A DNA stretch of 64,000 bases, from contig JAHQIY010000025.1 in the NCBI GenBank assembly GCA_019054805.1, forward strand, positions 744,001-808,000, written 5' to 3'. Both the position numbers and the translations under genes were made by a program. The DNA comes from Brachionus manjavacas (lineage: Eukaryota > Rotifera > Eurotatoria > Ploima > Brachionidae). The notes below the pieces were generated by a model that had not been told where the DNA came from, searched no databases, and saw only the letters and a program-made list of their open reading frames with translations. Within the stretch, counting starts at the first letter, position 1; each line of letters opens with the position of its first letter. This document shows, piece by piece, positions 11,670 through 23,700 of this stretch.

Positions 11670-12349
11670 ATTTATTTATAAATGTTTATTCTCAAGTTTA
11701 GGTTTCATGATTAAAAAACAGCCTAGTGCGGCTATCTAAAAAAGACTAATTAACACTTAATTTATTTGAATTTAAATTATTTTTTTAAATGTTTTAAAGT
11801 TTAAAATGTAAATAATTAAATCAATTTAAAAAATTAAACACTAAAAAATATTTATCAATATTGACATAGACCAAAATAAATTTCTTAATTATAAAAACAG
11901 TAAATAAACTCGAATAAAAAAGCAAATTTTTTTTTCTAAATCATTAATTAACAATTTAATTCTTTAATTTGAGTTATGATAAATCAATGTTTTGATAAAA
12001 ATGCTTCTCAATGATAAAAGATGGCGATATAAATTAAAAAATCTTCTAGATTCCCTAATTAAAGGGTCCCTAGTTTTGACACAACAATTTTTTTTTAAAC
12101 ATCTCAAAGTAAAATTAAACACAAAAAAAAAATAAAAATCTTGCAATTAGTTTTAACACGTATAAAAACGTTAATTTTTTTTTTCAAACATTCAAATCTA
12201 AAAAAATTTATTCAACACATAGTCTTTAAAAATTAAAACATCATTTTGAAAAAAAGAAATTTTGTAACATGGATGATGAAAATTGAAGTCAAATCTCCAA
12301 CTCAGAGTAAACGAATTGTTAAGACAAAAACCTAGCTTCAAACTCATTT

Positions 12350-12571
12350 ATGACTGAAAATCAAATAGCTATTTTGGAAAGCTTGGTCTCGACCTATAAT
12401 AGAATTAACAGTTTTATGTTTGAGTATGAAGTAATTTATTATTCACCTAAGAAAATTGTTGATACGATACTTAAAATTCAATCTTCTGAGCAAGAGGATG
12501 TGAGTGAGTCGAATGTTTTGACCAATGATACAGGTGTTCGAGGTCGAGGAAGACCTAAAAAACCGAAATGA
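12350..12571 (+). CDS. small hypothetical protein with AT-hook-like C-terminus
   Basis: An ATG-started frame of 73 codons with less T-rich codon use than the surroundings. The first half is helical-looking and the last residues read Arg-Gly-Arg-Gly-Arg-Pro-Lys-Lys, matching the core of an AT-hook, a motif that binds the minor groove of AT-rich DNA. It could be a short nuclear protein, the last exon of a larger gene, or the tail of a transposase, since several families end in such a motif. No neighbouring exon was identified. Confidence 0.35.
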   Translation: MTENQIAILESLVSTYNRINSFMFEYEVIYYSPKKIVDTILKIQSSEQEDVSESNVLTNDTGVRGRGRPKKPK

Positions 12572-13059
12572 ATAGATCAATTTTTCCTAAATTTATTTTT
12601 TGAAATAGAAAATTTCAAAATAAACTTTACAATAAATGAGTTGAATGTATGAAAATTTAAAAATCGATTGATATGTTGATAATTTTTTTTTATTTATATA
12701 ATTTTTATTATTTATTTTATAAATCTACATAACATGTAAAGTATGTTACATTTAAATTAGTTAAATTAATTCAAAGATAAATTTTAATATCTTAACTCTT
12801 TGATAAAGATGATATTTTGAGTTGACCATCAACTTCAAGATGTCCTAAATTCGATTAAAAAAATTTCAATATATTCATGGTTTTCTAATCGAAATTATTG
12901 AAAAAAATTAGACAATTGAGTTTTTAAATATCACAAGCTGAATATAAGATTATGATGAAATCTTGATTAAGTTCCATAAATATTATTTTATACGCTATTT
13001 GTCTAATTTAATTGCCTTTTATATTATATTTTAACTAATTTTACTAAAATCTTTTTTTT

Positions 13060-13100
13060 ATCTGAAGGAGCTTTAGCTTTAGCAAAATAAAATAAATAAT
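13060..13100 (+). repeat. short stem-loop tail repeat, copy 1
   Basis: Contains 'tctgaaggagctttagct' followed by an A-rich AAATAAAT-type run. The same arrangement occurs at 16620-16670, 46764-46810 and 52401-52440. It looks like the 3' terminus of a retroelement inserted with almost everything upstream missing. Confidence 0.55.
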
Positions 13101-13574
13101 TAAAGCTTTCAAGTTTCTTCTTCTAAATCCCACATGTCTAATATTTTACACAATGTTAAAGACTAACGACTTGCTAAACGCATTAGATTATAATATTGCA
13201 CTATGGAACTATGGACGTTTTTAGATGGCTACAGTCGGTGTTGTTGTTATTGTGGGAACAAGAGCATTTATTCTAAATTTGAAGGTGAGAAAAATTTAAT
13301 AATTTTTTCCCTTTGATAGAGCTATGCATTTAGATTTTTAGAAGAAAATTTAAATTCTTTATTAAGGTCTTTAAAAACCAAATTCTCATAATAAAATTGA
13401 ATTTAGAATCATAAAATTGACTTGAGAGTCAGTAAATATATTTTTTTATGTTTCTAGTTTTATTATATTTTCATTCATTACCGGAGTTGTTTAAAAGTCT
13501 CATGCCAAGTCCAAGTCAGGACTTTTTTTTACAAAAGTCTTTAATTTTTTTTTTCAAAAAAAAGTTGGACTTAT

Positions 13575-13780
13575 TTAAAAAAAAAAATTTCAAGGGCCAT
13601 CAATTAATGAACTGACAAAAAAAAATTAAATTTTACTGACAAAAAAGACTAAATCTACTGACAAAAAACTACATATGATGACAAATAAATTAATTGACTG
13701 ATAAAATAATGATTTGAGTGACAAAAATACTTTTTTTGACTAATTAATTATTTTTACAACAAATTAATGATTTTGAGTTC
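13575..13780 (+). repeat. degenerate repeat of a 'ctgacaaaaaactaaat' unit
   Basis: About eight imperfect units of roughly 25 bp, each with 'tgacaaa' followed by an A/T-rich 'actaaat'-like half. A related run occurs at 29100-29215. Confidence 0.6.
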
Positions 13781-14184
13781 ACAATAAAAATCAAAATCTT
13801 GTCCTTTAGCACCAAAATCGGAAGGAAGTTCCAGACGATTATGACAAACCGTTCCAAATCTCGCCATCAAGCTAGAGTCAATTAGAACTAAAATAAAATG
13901 AAATAAAAATAAAACCTATCTATAAAATGGGTTTTATATTGTCAATGCATATATGCAAAATTATTAAATAGTCATCTCAATGTATATATATTTTTCAGTC
14001 GTTTAGTTATTTTTGTCATCTTAAAAAAATTAAATTTTTCACCTGCAATAAATTTAAAGTTGAGTGCCAACAATTTATTCAGATAATAAAATAACATATA
14101 AAAATTTAACAATATTTTTTTCCGAATTTTTATTATTATTAGTCAGTGCAAATAAAAAAATGATTACAAAACAAAACAAAAATA

Positions 14185-14190
14185 TTTATT
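14185..14190 (-). promoter_or_regulatory. candidate polyadenylation signal of the Wnt gene
   Basis: AATAAA on the minus strand, about 166 bp past the Wnt stop codon. Such hexamers are common in AT-rich DNA, so position is the main support. Confidence 0.4.
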
Positions 14191-14355
14191 ATTTATACAC
14201 ACACATAAATAGAAAAAAAGTAACGTTTTGAAAAGAAAAAAATCCTAAATTCAATGCCTGGATGAATATACATTCCAAAGAGCAGCAAAAAAAAATACAA
14301 TAATTTAAATAAATTAGCTGTTCCGGTAAATATCAAAAACTTATTAATTTTTTCC

Positions 14356-15540
14356 TCATTTACAAATATAAGTCTCAACTTCAGTTATACAAGTTTCACA
14401 TTTAACGGAACAGCACCATTGAAATTTACATTTACACTTTTCTTCCTTAATAGTCTTTTGAATATAATATCCACGACCACAGCACATAATCCTGCATCCG
14501 TCGGGACCATTCGAGTTCTTGTTACACTGTCTACCACTGGTTCCTAATATTCCAAATTTTTCATTGTAACTACAGTAATTTGGACTGTCTTGAATATAGA
14601 CCAAATCTTCCTTGGTCGGCTTGCTAAATCTTCTATACCTGGGTCTCAATTGATTTTGTCTCAGCTCATATCTGACCTCAATTGCACTGTCGTATTTTTC
14701 CTTCAAGTAATCCCCAACTTCTCTGAATGAAGGCAATTTTAGCCAGCAAGTTTTCATGCTGCACGAGCCGGACACACCGTGACATTTGCACTCGATTTTT
14801 ACCAATCTGTACACTGCCCTTCGTCCTGCTTCGTTGTTGTGCAAATTCATTAGTTTTGTTGCTTTTGCGCGCCTCACTTCAAAGCTTGTCTGCAAGTCAT
14901 TGCTCTCTGATTTTCTGAATCGGTTCCTGAAACGGAGACGATTCACTTGGAGAGATCTCTTGTCATCAGTGATGGACTTTTCTGTCATGTCAACAAAGTG
15001 CTTGGTAAACTTGTAGCCATATTCCACATTGTCGCCGCAGCCTCCCCACACCCAATCTTTGTTTAGATTAGCTGGCCGCTTACTGGTGCTACAGCCACAA
15101 GTGCTGATGTCGCCGTTTCGGCACGATCTGGCAATGGCTTGCAAAACGCCTGCCGCTGAAACAGCGTGAACAAAAGCCGACTCTCTGCTCGGCACATCTT
15201 CTATAACGGGTCCATAAACACTCGAGTTGGAAATGGTCGAGCAGTTCCATTGATTAAATCTGAATTGCCACTGGCATTCCATGATGCCGATGCGGGCTCC
15301 TTTGGCAATGGCGGTCACGTGATCTGAATACAGCTCGCACAGTTTCGACTGGCCTAGAGTTAGACCGTCAAGGTTTTGACAAAAGTCAGCCAAGTTGTGC
15401 ACTTGAGCGACTGTGTTGGACGAAAACAAGCTGGTCTTGAGTCCCAAATTCCACCAGTTGGCTTCCACCATTCTTGTGGCAACAACACCCAAAGCTATCA
15501 AGACTATTGAGAACATGTTTAATCTATTTAGATGGAACAA
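14356..15540 (-). CDS. Wnt5: secreted Wnt ligand, Wnt5 type, single exon
   Basis: An uninterrupted frame of 394 codons encodes a complete Wnt. The N-terminus is a hydrophobic signal peptide; either the first ATG or Met9 (15516) could start it, and Met9 gives the cleaner signal peptide. I count exactly 24 cysteines, the canonical number. The 'CHGVSGSC' block carries the serine (257) that the family acylates with palmitoleate for secretion and Frizzled binding. Possible N-glycosylation sites lie at Asn99 and Asn105. The conserved 'MNLHNNEAGR' and 'CCGRGY' blocks are present, and the closest match I recall is Wnt5, which mostly signals through beta-catenin-independent routes. An Arg/Lys-rich stretch of about 20 extra residues (near 195-215) precedes the 'LHNNEAGR' block. 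There are no introns, unlike most Wnt genes. Confidence 0.93.
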   Translation of the reverse strand: MFHLNRLNMFSIVLIALGVVATRMVEANWWNLGLKTSLFSSNTVAQVHNLADFCQNLDGLTLGQSKLCELYSDHVTAIAKGARIGIMECQWQFRFNQWNCSTISNSSVYGPVIEDVPSRESAFVHAVSAAGVLQAIARSCRNGDISTCGCSTSKRPANLNKDWVWGGCGDNVEYGYKFTKHFVDMTEKSITDDKRSLQVNRLRFRNRFRKSESNDLQTSFEVRRAKATKLMNLHNNEAGRRAVYRLVKIECKCHGVSGSCSMKTCWLKLPSFREVGDYLKEKYDSAIEVRYELRQNQLRPRYRRFSKPTKEDLVYIQDSPNYCSYNEKFGILGTSGRQCNKNSNGPDGCRIMCCGRGYYIQKTIKEEKCKCKFQWCCSVKCETCITEVETYICK

Positions 15541-15573
15541 AAATATTTATTAGACTACGAAATTGTTTATTAG

Positions 15574-15581
15574 TTTATATA
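15574..15581 (-). promoter_or_regulatory. TATA box upstream of Wnt5
   Basis: TATATAAA on the minus strand, 34 bp before the first ATG and 58 bp before Met9. Transcription about 30 bp downstream would start almost at the first ATG, which favours Met9 as the working start. Such words are frequent in AT-rich DNA. Confidence 0.4.
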
Positions 15582-16619
15582 GGAGGGCAGAGATGCCAAT
15601 TTTGAAAGTCAGTGCTAGAAAAACAAAAAAAAAAAAAGGTAATAAATTGACACTTAATTCAATTGGAATTTCAAATGCACATCTGATTTAAATAATGTCA
15701 ATTTATTATTCTGTAAACGGTAACAAATTATATAATTAAAGGTAAGAGGAGTCGTTTTAATCAATTATAAAGAAACCGAGAGTAAGTTTTCAATTGTATG
15801 CTAACTCTAACTAGAATTGAATAATCAAATCTAAACTATTTGATGGCTGGGTCATTTCTATCAAATTAGACCGGATCTTTTTGTGCGTGTAGACAAACTT
15901 GAGAATAAGCTCAAATATTTGTACAGAAATAAGTCGATGCGATGATGCTTTGTCGGCCTGTTTTATTACACCATTCAAAACTTTACGAAGTTTACAACTT
16001 CAAGGTAAATAAAAATAAATGTAAATAAATAATAAACAAATAATAATCTGATGTGAACATGATGTGAAGCCAATTCGATAAACTTATTCAACCAGAGCTA
16101 TGCTAGTTCAATCATTGTAGTCTGATTGAGTGTAATTAGTTGATTTCAATCTAGAGATCAAGTTCGAACGCGCTTCCATTTAGTAGAAATTCTCTTTATC
16201 ATTTTATCTAATTACTCTTACTGTCTCGTTTTGATTAATTGATCTATAATTCGATCTCTAAATTGATATCAAGAATTCCTCTCGCTTTTTCTGTTGTTGC
16301 TGATAGTCTAGACTCGTTTCATCATGAAATAGTCTTTGGAACATTTTTTTAGAAAAAAAAATTGGAATTTATCCTGAATTCTTTCAAAATCTGGTCACCC
16401 CTCTCCTTCACAACCAAAGCTCTAAGCCACAAACAAAAATTAGATCAATTTATCATTTAACATTTGATCATGTCAATTATTAAATAAAAATAAACTCTTT
16501 GAATCATGTTTGTAATCTGAACAAGCCTTACCCATAAACACATTAACAATGCTTCCACTGACAAAGAGTCTGTAAAGTTATTTCCCCTTTCTTTCATGAT
16601 CTGCTCAATACCTATTTTT

Positions 16620-16670
16620 ATCTGAAGGAGCTTTTGCTCGGTACAGAAAACAAATAAATAATAAATATTA
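16620..16670 (+). repeat. short stem-loop tail repeat, copy 2
   Basis: 'tctgaaggagcttttgctcg' followed by 'gtacagaaaac' and (AAATA)-type repeats. The GAGC/GCTC halves form a small stem with a TTTT loop. Confidence 0.6.
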
Positions 16671-17029
16671 TCATTACTTATTTCAATGAACACCTTGATG
16701 GCGATGTAAAAAAAAAAACAAAAAAAATTTAAAAAACAAAATGTCATAAATAAGACAAAGTTTAAGTGTTTTCTAAAAAATTGAGTGAAATATCTAATTT
16801 TAATTTTTTTTAATTTCAATAATTATTATTCATTTTGTGCTCTATATATTTTTTTTTGTTTTAATATTAAATAAAATAGAATCTATTTTAATATGATTTG
16901 AGGAGTAGTTCTGGGATTTTTCTATTTTTCTCTAAAAAGGTACCTTATCGATCTTTTTCAAATTTATTTATTTCCTAACTCATTTTTTTTACTCTTTACT
17001 CTAGTATTATTATTATAATTAAAAAATAG

Positions 17030-17105
17030 TTTAGGTAATACCCTGGTAGTTTGGAATGGATCTTAGGCCTTTCTTTCAGTCAAATTAAATAAATACAATA
17101 AAAGA
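17030..17105 (-). mobile_element. solo 3' end of the LINE type found at 54095-57060
   Basis: On the minus strand this matches the 3' untranslated end of the LINE whose tail lies at about 54100-54185. Both contain a 'ctgaaaggaagg'-like block and a 'ccattccaa' block in the same order, next to an AAATAAAT-like run. It is a very short 5'-truncated insertion or a SINE sharing the same tail. Confidence 0.55.
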
Positions 17106-19559
17106 ATTAAAAATGTAAGACAAAAAAAAATGACTAAAGTTAGATTAGAGCTTTTTTTAAGAGACAGAAAATAGTGATTGAGAGATTTCTAAAGAAAAAC
17201 AAATTTAAAATGTTGATTTTTTTTGATCTATTCTATACCATTCCATAACACATTTTTTTACTCTTTACTCTATTAGATCTTAATACACATCAGACGAGTC
17301 CATACGCATTCTGCTTTTAAAATAAAAAAATTAGAGATATTGTCAGATAGGAAATAAAATTGAGATTATCATGTTCGCAGACCTAATATTTATTAGAAAA
17401 AAGAATGGATTTTATATTAGATTTTGTCTAAGACCCTAAAGCCTATTTTTCCAAAAGACTTGATGCTAAATTAGAATCCACTGATTTCATGAAGTAAATG
17501 AAGAAGTCGAGCTTTGATTTGATTTAAAAAAATGGTTTATAGTTTAAAATATGGTAGGTTTTTTGTTGATGGCTAAAGAGTATGTAAAAGACCACAATAC
17601 GAAATATAGAATGTGATAAATCTATGAATGATTGATCATTTTGCGAATATCTTGCCTTTCAACATTAAACAATCTATTCCATTTCTATATAATTTGACTA
17701 TAATTAAAAAAAATCTTTCTTGACTATTTATTCAATCTTTTCAATCTATTAAATAAAAACTATTTATTTATGTTTCTATAAAAAACCCAATGGCGAAATG
17801 AGTTTACTACTCAAAGCCATTTAAATTGTGAAAAACACTAAAATAAAATTAAAATTTTGAAACTAGAAAACTTATTTTACAAATCTCATTTTTCTTTTCG
17901 TACACTTCTCTTCGCTTCATTTAGACCTGTCAAACGAAGCTTACTGTTTCCACGGCGGATGCATTGCCTAGATTCTACTCTAAATCACTTCGAATTTAAA
18001 GAAAAAAATTAAACTAAAAGTTAAAAGTGCGAAGGTTTTTAAAGAATATTAAGATTCAATGATGCATTTAAACTTAAATATGGACCAGAGTTTTATTGTA
18101 TCACGTAATCTTAAAGCATATTATTTTTTTATTGATATTTAATTGTTAATATTCGTAGCTAAGGATTAAAAATTGTTAATTTTATCAGATTATAAATCAA
18201 TAAAATGGTGGAGATTTAGCAGAGACACTGTGATGGAAATAATTGAGTGTGGTGGAGAACTTTTTGCTAATGACTATGTTCTATGGGATGGATAAGTCAA
18301 GTGTCTATTGGGGATGGTTTGAAATTTTTAATCTGGCGATTGATTGATACCAACATGCAAAGAGATAGCCGAATTGTTTTCACTATGCTATTTCAAAGGC
18401 AAAAAAATATCCCTCAGTTATTTGGCTATCATTCTTTGCCGAACGATCTTAACATTCAGATCCAAACAATTTATAGTTCAGTTGAATGCACACTTGCTTT
18501 ATTTATTTCACTCATGTGTTAAGTATTTATCAAATTAAAGCATTGCTCTCACTTTCGATCATACTTGACTCGAAGGAAATACATTTGTAAAATAAAGACC
18601 TGCAATTTTCTACAAATATTAAATTTCTTATTTATTACTTGTCGAATTAGTGGTTCTGAATTTTCCAATAAACTCAATTTTTTCTTTCAGTTGTCACTTG
18701 CAAAAATTAAAACTCTTAAAGTTCGTTCAAAATTTAATAATTAACATTTCAAATTCTCTAAACCAGAAAGCTGATTATCCATTTTAATATGATTAAGCTG
18801 GCTCAGCCATTCTCTCCAATTGTCTAATAAAATTTTTTTTCATTTTTTGTCTTATTGTAACAATTTTTTTACCCAAGTGATCTAATAGTCAGAAAAATGG
18901 CCACTGTTTTCTACGAGTAAAACTAAAAACTAGTTGCGTAAGAAATTTTACAATTGAAAATGTCCAAAAAATAAATGTCGGCAGATCAAAAAATAGGGCT
19001 TGATCAAAGAAAAAAAAACATGAAAATTTTACACCTGAGATAATGCTGTGTTCTTTTGTTTGTTTGTGGCAAATATAAAGTTAAAAATGAAAAAAAAAAC
19101 GTTTTATCGTTATCTAAGGTGAAAAATCTTTGGACACATGTTGTTGAACAGAATAGCAAAACAAATAGTCGTAATCTTGTAGTTGAACCTACTCAAGACA
19201 AGTATTTATGGCTCGATAGAGCGACGCATTAAGCGAAGTTAAATGATTCAAAAATTAAATTTAAAAATTTTTCCAATTTAGTAAAAAACCTGGGGACACT
19301 TGTTATGTATTCGAGTACTATTCCAAATTCTAGCATAGTAATCCAATTTTGCTCTTTTTAATTATTACTTAAAATCGAGCTCAACTCAAATGCTGTTGAA
19401 AAAAAAATTGAAAATACTAAAATTTGGTCTAATTTAACTGAGAGCAAAAATAGAACCTTTTAGGCAACTCTTTTTTTTTTGAATAAAAGTTAAAATTTTA
19501 CTATTCGCTTTGCTGCCATGCAAATATTTATTTTGCTAATTTAATTTGATTCCAATTAG

Positions 19560-20335
19560 ATTTTATTGACCAAACGTTTTGAATGATTTAGCTCAAAACT
19601 CTCCAAAAACATGACTAATTTGAATTTCTTCTTTTCAAAGCTCACTTGGATATTTATTAAACATTTCTTGTATTCAAAACTGAGTCACCTTATCATTTTT
19701 CCTGATGCGACTGCAAATAACACTCCGAACTATCGGAGTCTCTACTTGAACTAAATTTTTTATAAAAATAAAATCCAGTTGTCCTGTTGGCACAAAATTT
19801 TTGTCTAACTGTACACTTTTTTATGAGCTGTCGTTCAATCGCTAATTGTCCCTTTCTGGTACGACCTGCTGGAATGTCAAGACCATTTGAGCCTAGTATT
19901 TGGCTACCATGTATTAACTCAACTAGATTATGACGGTGGTGAATCTTATGAAGCTGGATTAAATCGCTACGCTGCCGTCTTTCTACAAGTGATGCCCAGT
20001 TGAGAGCTTCTCTTCTAACTGCAGATGGCTTCGACTTGAGTACAGGAACAAGTTTAGAAAATTTTCTTTGAACACGCTCAAGTGTTTCTATGTCACAGGA
20101 TTCCAAACGCCGACTGCGAACTCTAGGAGGGTCCTAACAAATGACTCAAAGAGAAGATTCACAAGTTCAAGAGAGAAGTAGGTGAATGTGTTTTTTATTC
20201 TAGATGCTAGCATCGAAGCTCTCGCTGCTGCTCTCTTATATTTGTCTCCTGATTTTAGACCACCGGTAATGATAATCCCCAAATCATGGCATTTGTTGTC
20301 CCCGCCATGATGCATGACTACACACTAACTCAGAT
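19560..20335 (-). mobile_element. decayed LINE, C-terminal part of reverse transcriptase ORF
   Basis: Two overlapping minus-strand frames (20088-20315 and 19693-20106) together give the region after the reverse transcriptase active site. It begins with a 'DLGIIIT' type block, then a 'FVRTLLEFAVGVWNP' block, then a Leu-Glu-Arg-Val-Gln-Arg block and a long basic tail. One frameshift in the overlap near 20090-20105 splits it. The palm and endonuclease are absent, so it is a 5'-truncated dead copy. It is a different family from the ACT-tailed LINEs. Its 3' limit is uncertain because the tail sequence recurs downstream. Confidence 0.8.
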
Positions 20336-20344
20336 TAAAGTCCA

Positions 20345-20745
20345 TAAATATTTATAACTTCGTGATGATTTAACTTAGAACTTTCCATTTAATGATCCAA
20401 AAAAAACATGATTTATTTCAATTTCTTTTCTTCAAAGCTCACTTGGAAAATTTTTTAAAATTTTACCTCCTTGTATTCAAAAATGAATCACCTAATCATT
20501 TTGACTGTAAGGAACATTCCGAACTATCGGGAACTTGAACTAAATTCTGTATTAAAAAAATATCATGCTATTAAAACGATTATTTTGATTTTTTTGTGAA
20601 ATTTATTTTCTTAAAATCTCACTGAAGATTATTTTTTTATTTTGTCATCTTATAATAATGGACATTTTATGAGACCTTTTAGCTTTATTCCGAAATGTCG
20701 GACTCTTTACTTGAAAAAATGATCAAAACTTTATTCTACTTTAAA
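20345..20745 (-). repeat. repeated copies of the LINE 3' segment
   Basis: The segment at 19610-19770 ('caaagctcacttgga', 'ttgtattcaaaa', 'actatcgg', 'acttgaactaaatt') recurs diverged at about 20385-20555 and, more weakly, at about 20590-20745 in the same orientation. Confidence 0.6.
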
Positions 20746-23700
20746 CTAGCAGCCCTGCAAATTCAGAAAAAAAAATATTTATTTTGATATAATGAATTAA
20801 ATGAGACATTAACAAACAATATTCCTTAATATTTGAGTAATTAATTGAATGACCCAATTCGTTATTTATATTTGAAATAAATAATATTTAGAAATTTTAA
20901 AACTTTCAGTACTAAATTTATTTTAAATTCGTTTTTAAATTGTAATTAATCATATTTTACACTTGGTTGATGTTTTGTCAATTTGCTTTATGAGTTATTG
21001 TTTTACTGGAGCTATTTACTTTCTAAAAATTACAATACCATTTTTTTACAAATTACAACAATGGAGACTAATCTAAACAAAAAATTTAATTTTGCATGTT
21101 TTGCAATCATAAATTACAAAGTTTGATCGATTTATTAATATTCTAATAAAAAAAACAAAATTAAACACCATTTTGGATAAAATTTGTCAATTCGCCACTT
21201 CAGGTAGATTTTTAATTAAAAATACTTAGAAATCAAAAAATAATTAACTTCGAAACGCCTCTAAAAAGTTCCCAAAGTTTTAACAAATTTCAACTGTTGA
21301 TAAATTTAATTTTGTAATAAAAAATAGCTCTGGCTTTTGGCATAGACAAATTTACACAATCAATTTTGATAATGAACTAAAAAACCGCTCAAATACATTC
21401 TTTCAAGCTTATCCAAAAATAAAACTTTTTATAAATAAAAATTTATTTTAGCCACCTTAAAATTTAGTCACAAAAATATTTACGAATTTTGTAGAATTTA
21501 TTTGGTCCAATTCAACCCCAACATGGTTGTGATTTTTCGATTAGTTTAATTTCTAGTTAAAAGACAAAATATTAGGTCCTTCTATAAAATGTAGCTCTAT
21601 GAGTTAAACAAATAAATAAAATTTACAGATGGAATCGCTCTCAACTTAAAAAAATAAGAAATAAATACAAGCTACCCTTTAAATTTTCAAAATTTATCTA
21701 ATCTTTTTTATGGCTATTTTTATTAAGAGTTTTTTTTGTTCATAAAAATATAATTAATTTTTTTTAATTCTTAATGAAACAAATGCTTTAACCCAAAATT
21801 TTTATCAAGTTCAAATTCTGCTCAACAATTAAAGATGTTGACTTTTTTATTAAATAAATTGATAATAACTTTTCAACTTGTTAACATGCTTAGCTGATTA
21901 AATTGGAGCTATACAAACAAGTTGTAAAATTTTATTTTAATGAATACTATAAATTTGTTATGAGATTTGTCGATGAGCCGGATGAATTGAACTTTGAAAA
22001 ATTGAGCTAAAACATGCTTTTTTCACCTTTAGAAAAAGAGCAAACGAATTCTGTTTTTTCCGTTTTCGAATTGCCAAATATTAACGCGAATTTTCATTTT
22101 TTTAGGTCTATAGGAAGCTATTTTGGATTTTAGCTTTCATCCTGTTTACCTAATGATTTAATAGGATTATTCTAATATTGAAATAAAAAATAAAATTAAT
22201 ATTTGGTGTTATATCTAGTGGACAATACTAAGTTTTTATTCTATAAAAATCAATTTTGACTAAAAATATCAAAAATATTGTTTCTAGATTTTTTTCTTGA
22301 AATGAGACATATTCTCTATGACAAATTTTTGTGTTGATTTCAAAAATTTTCTTTTGAATTTTGAAAGAAAAACAATTTAATTTGGCTGATTTTTTCCAAA
22401 AATAATCAATAACTTTATTTTTTTAATTATTTACAAAAATTTTCTAAAATAAATAAAATTTTTGATCAATTTAATTTTGAATATTAAAACTAGATATAAA
22501 ATTTTGCATAATAAATTGACTCAATCTTTTAAATTTTATTTTGATTTTATAAACAGAGTGCTTATCATTCGATTAGATAAATAGGACACTAGGCTGTCGA
22601 TTAGCTTTGATTAACTTGAAAAATGAAATTAAAATATTAAAAAATTTGAGTTTTTTTTGATACAATCATTTAAAAAATTATGTTCCTATATTTTTAATCT
22701 TAGTTTCTCGCCTTTGGTTATTCGAAATTGATTGACATTAAATTTATTAATAACTGATGATTAAATATCAATATTGAAAAAAAACTGTACAAAATGACTT
22801 TGGCCGAATTCTTTACAAGAACTTCTTTAAACTAAAGATAAATTCGATTTTCATTCTATGAAGAAAAAATCTTTCCAAAATCTAAACAAAACATGTTTAA
22901 TTAAGATTTACTTGAGTTATCATAAAATTAACTTTAAGACTCATTATTTCTTTTTTTCTTATGTTTAAATAAAGAATTTCATTAGAAATTATTTATTTTT
23001 TAGCTTAAATTCAAAAAGCGACTTAAAAAATTAAAGATAAAAATTTTCAATTAGACTAATTGAATATCTCTTCCTGCTCTAGTTTTATCTATTTCAATTA
23101 AAAAGTAAATATTTGTGTTTAAGCAAAAATCTTTAGTCAATGGGGACACCAATATTAGGTTTATTTAAAAAAAAAACCCAATTTAAATACTGAATAGTTA
23201 ACCCCTTACAATCTCAAAGAATCGCCCGTCATTCACTATTGTCCATTTTGATATTCAGCTGCTCCAAAATTTCAATTTTTTCTCTAGACAAAACTAAAAG
23301 ACAGATGACCACCTTTTAATCACAATAAAACTTAAAAGCTCACATATCTTAAAAGAATTCACAATTTTAAAAAACATCCTCTCTAGGAATTTTCTAATGA
23401 AAAAATAAACTGAAAAATCAAATATATAAGAATGAAGTTTTATAACCAGGTTATTAACTTAATTAAAAAGAAGATAACTTCTTGAATACTTCAATTTTTT
23501 GCAGGATAATCGAAATGGAAAAATTATTTCTAAATAGGACTCATTACTAGAAATAAATCTTTATTCGATTTTTGAGATCCTATATCTTTTTGCTGGTTTA
23601 CATCTTGACTTGAAAGAATTTTTTCAAATACTCTATCACAAAATCATAATTTAATTTTAAAATTTACAGTTAATTGAATCGTGTAACTCGGTTCAATTTG

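Larger units (their letters stand above)
11670..14184. other. intergenic between SLC13 and Wnt5
   Basis: Mostly AT-rich. It holds one possible small gene (12350-12571), a short stem-loop tail repeat (13060-13100) and a degenerate repeat (13575-13780). SLC13 and the Wnt gene converge on this stretch. Confidence 0.5.
15582..19559. other. gene-free stretch upstream of Wnt5
   Basis: No convincing gene. It contains a stem-loop tail (16620-16670), a LINE 3'-end fragment (17030-17105) and weak translated scraps near 18190-18540 and 19110-19230 that look like decayed mobile DNA but match nothing I can name. A GC-richer patch at about 17890-17995 is unexplained. Part of the stretch nearest Wnt5 may hold its regulatory DNA. 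Confidence 0.45.

Noticed and set aside
13221..13286. A short ATG frame followed by a GTGAG donor, resembling a membrane-anchor first exon
   Set aside because: No following exon with a recognisable domain was found downstream.
14727..15016. Two plus-strand open frames of 63 and 76 codons
   Set aside because: They lie wholly antisense to the well-supported Wnt coding region and have no family features.
16457..16819. A 120-codon minus-strand hydrophobic frame
   Set aside because: It runs through the stem-loop tail repeat and low-complexity A/T runs; no motif or splice context.
18190..18540. Frames of 64 and 79 codons
   Set aside because: They overlap in different frames, contain nearby stops and match no family I could name; probably decayed mobile DNA.
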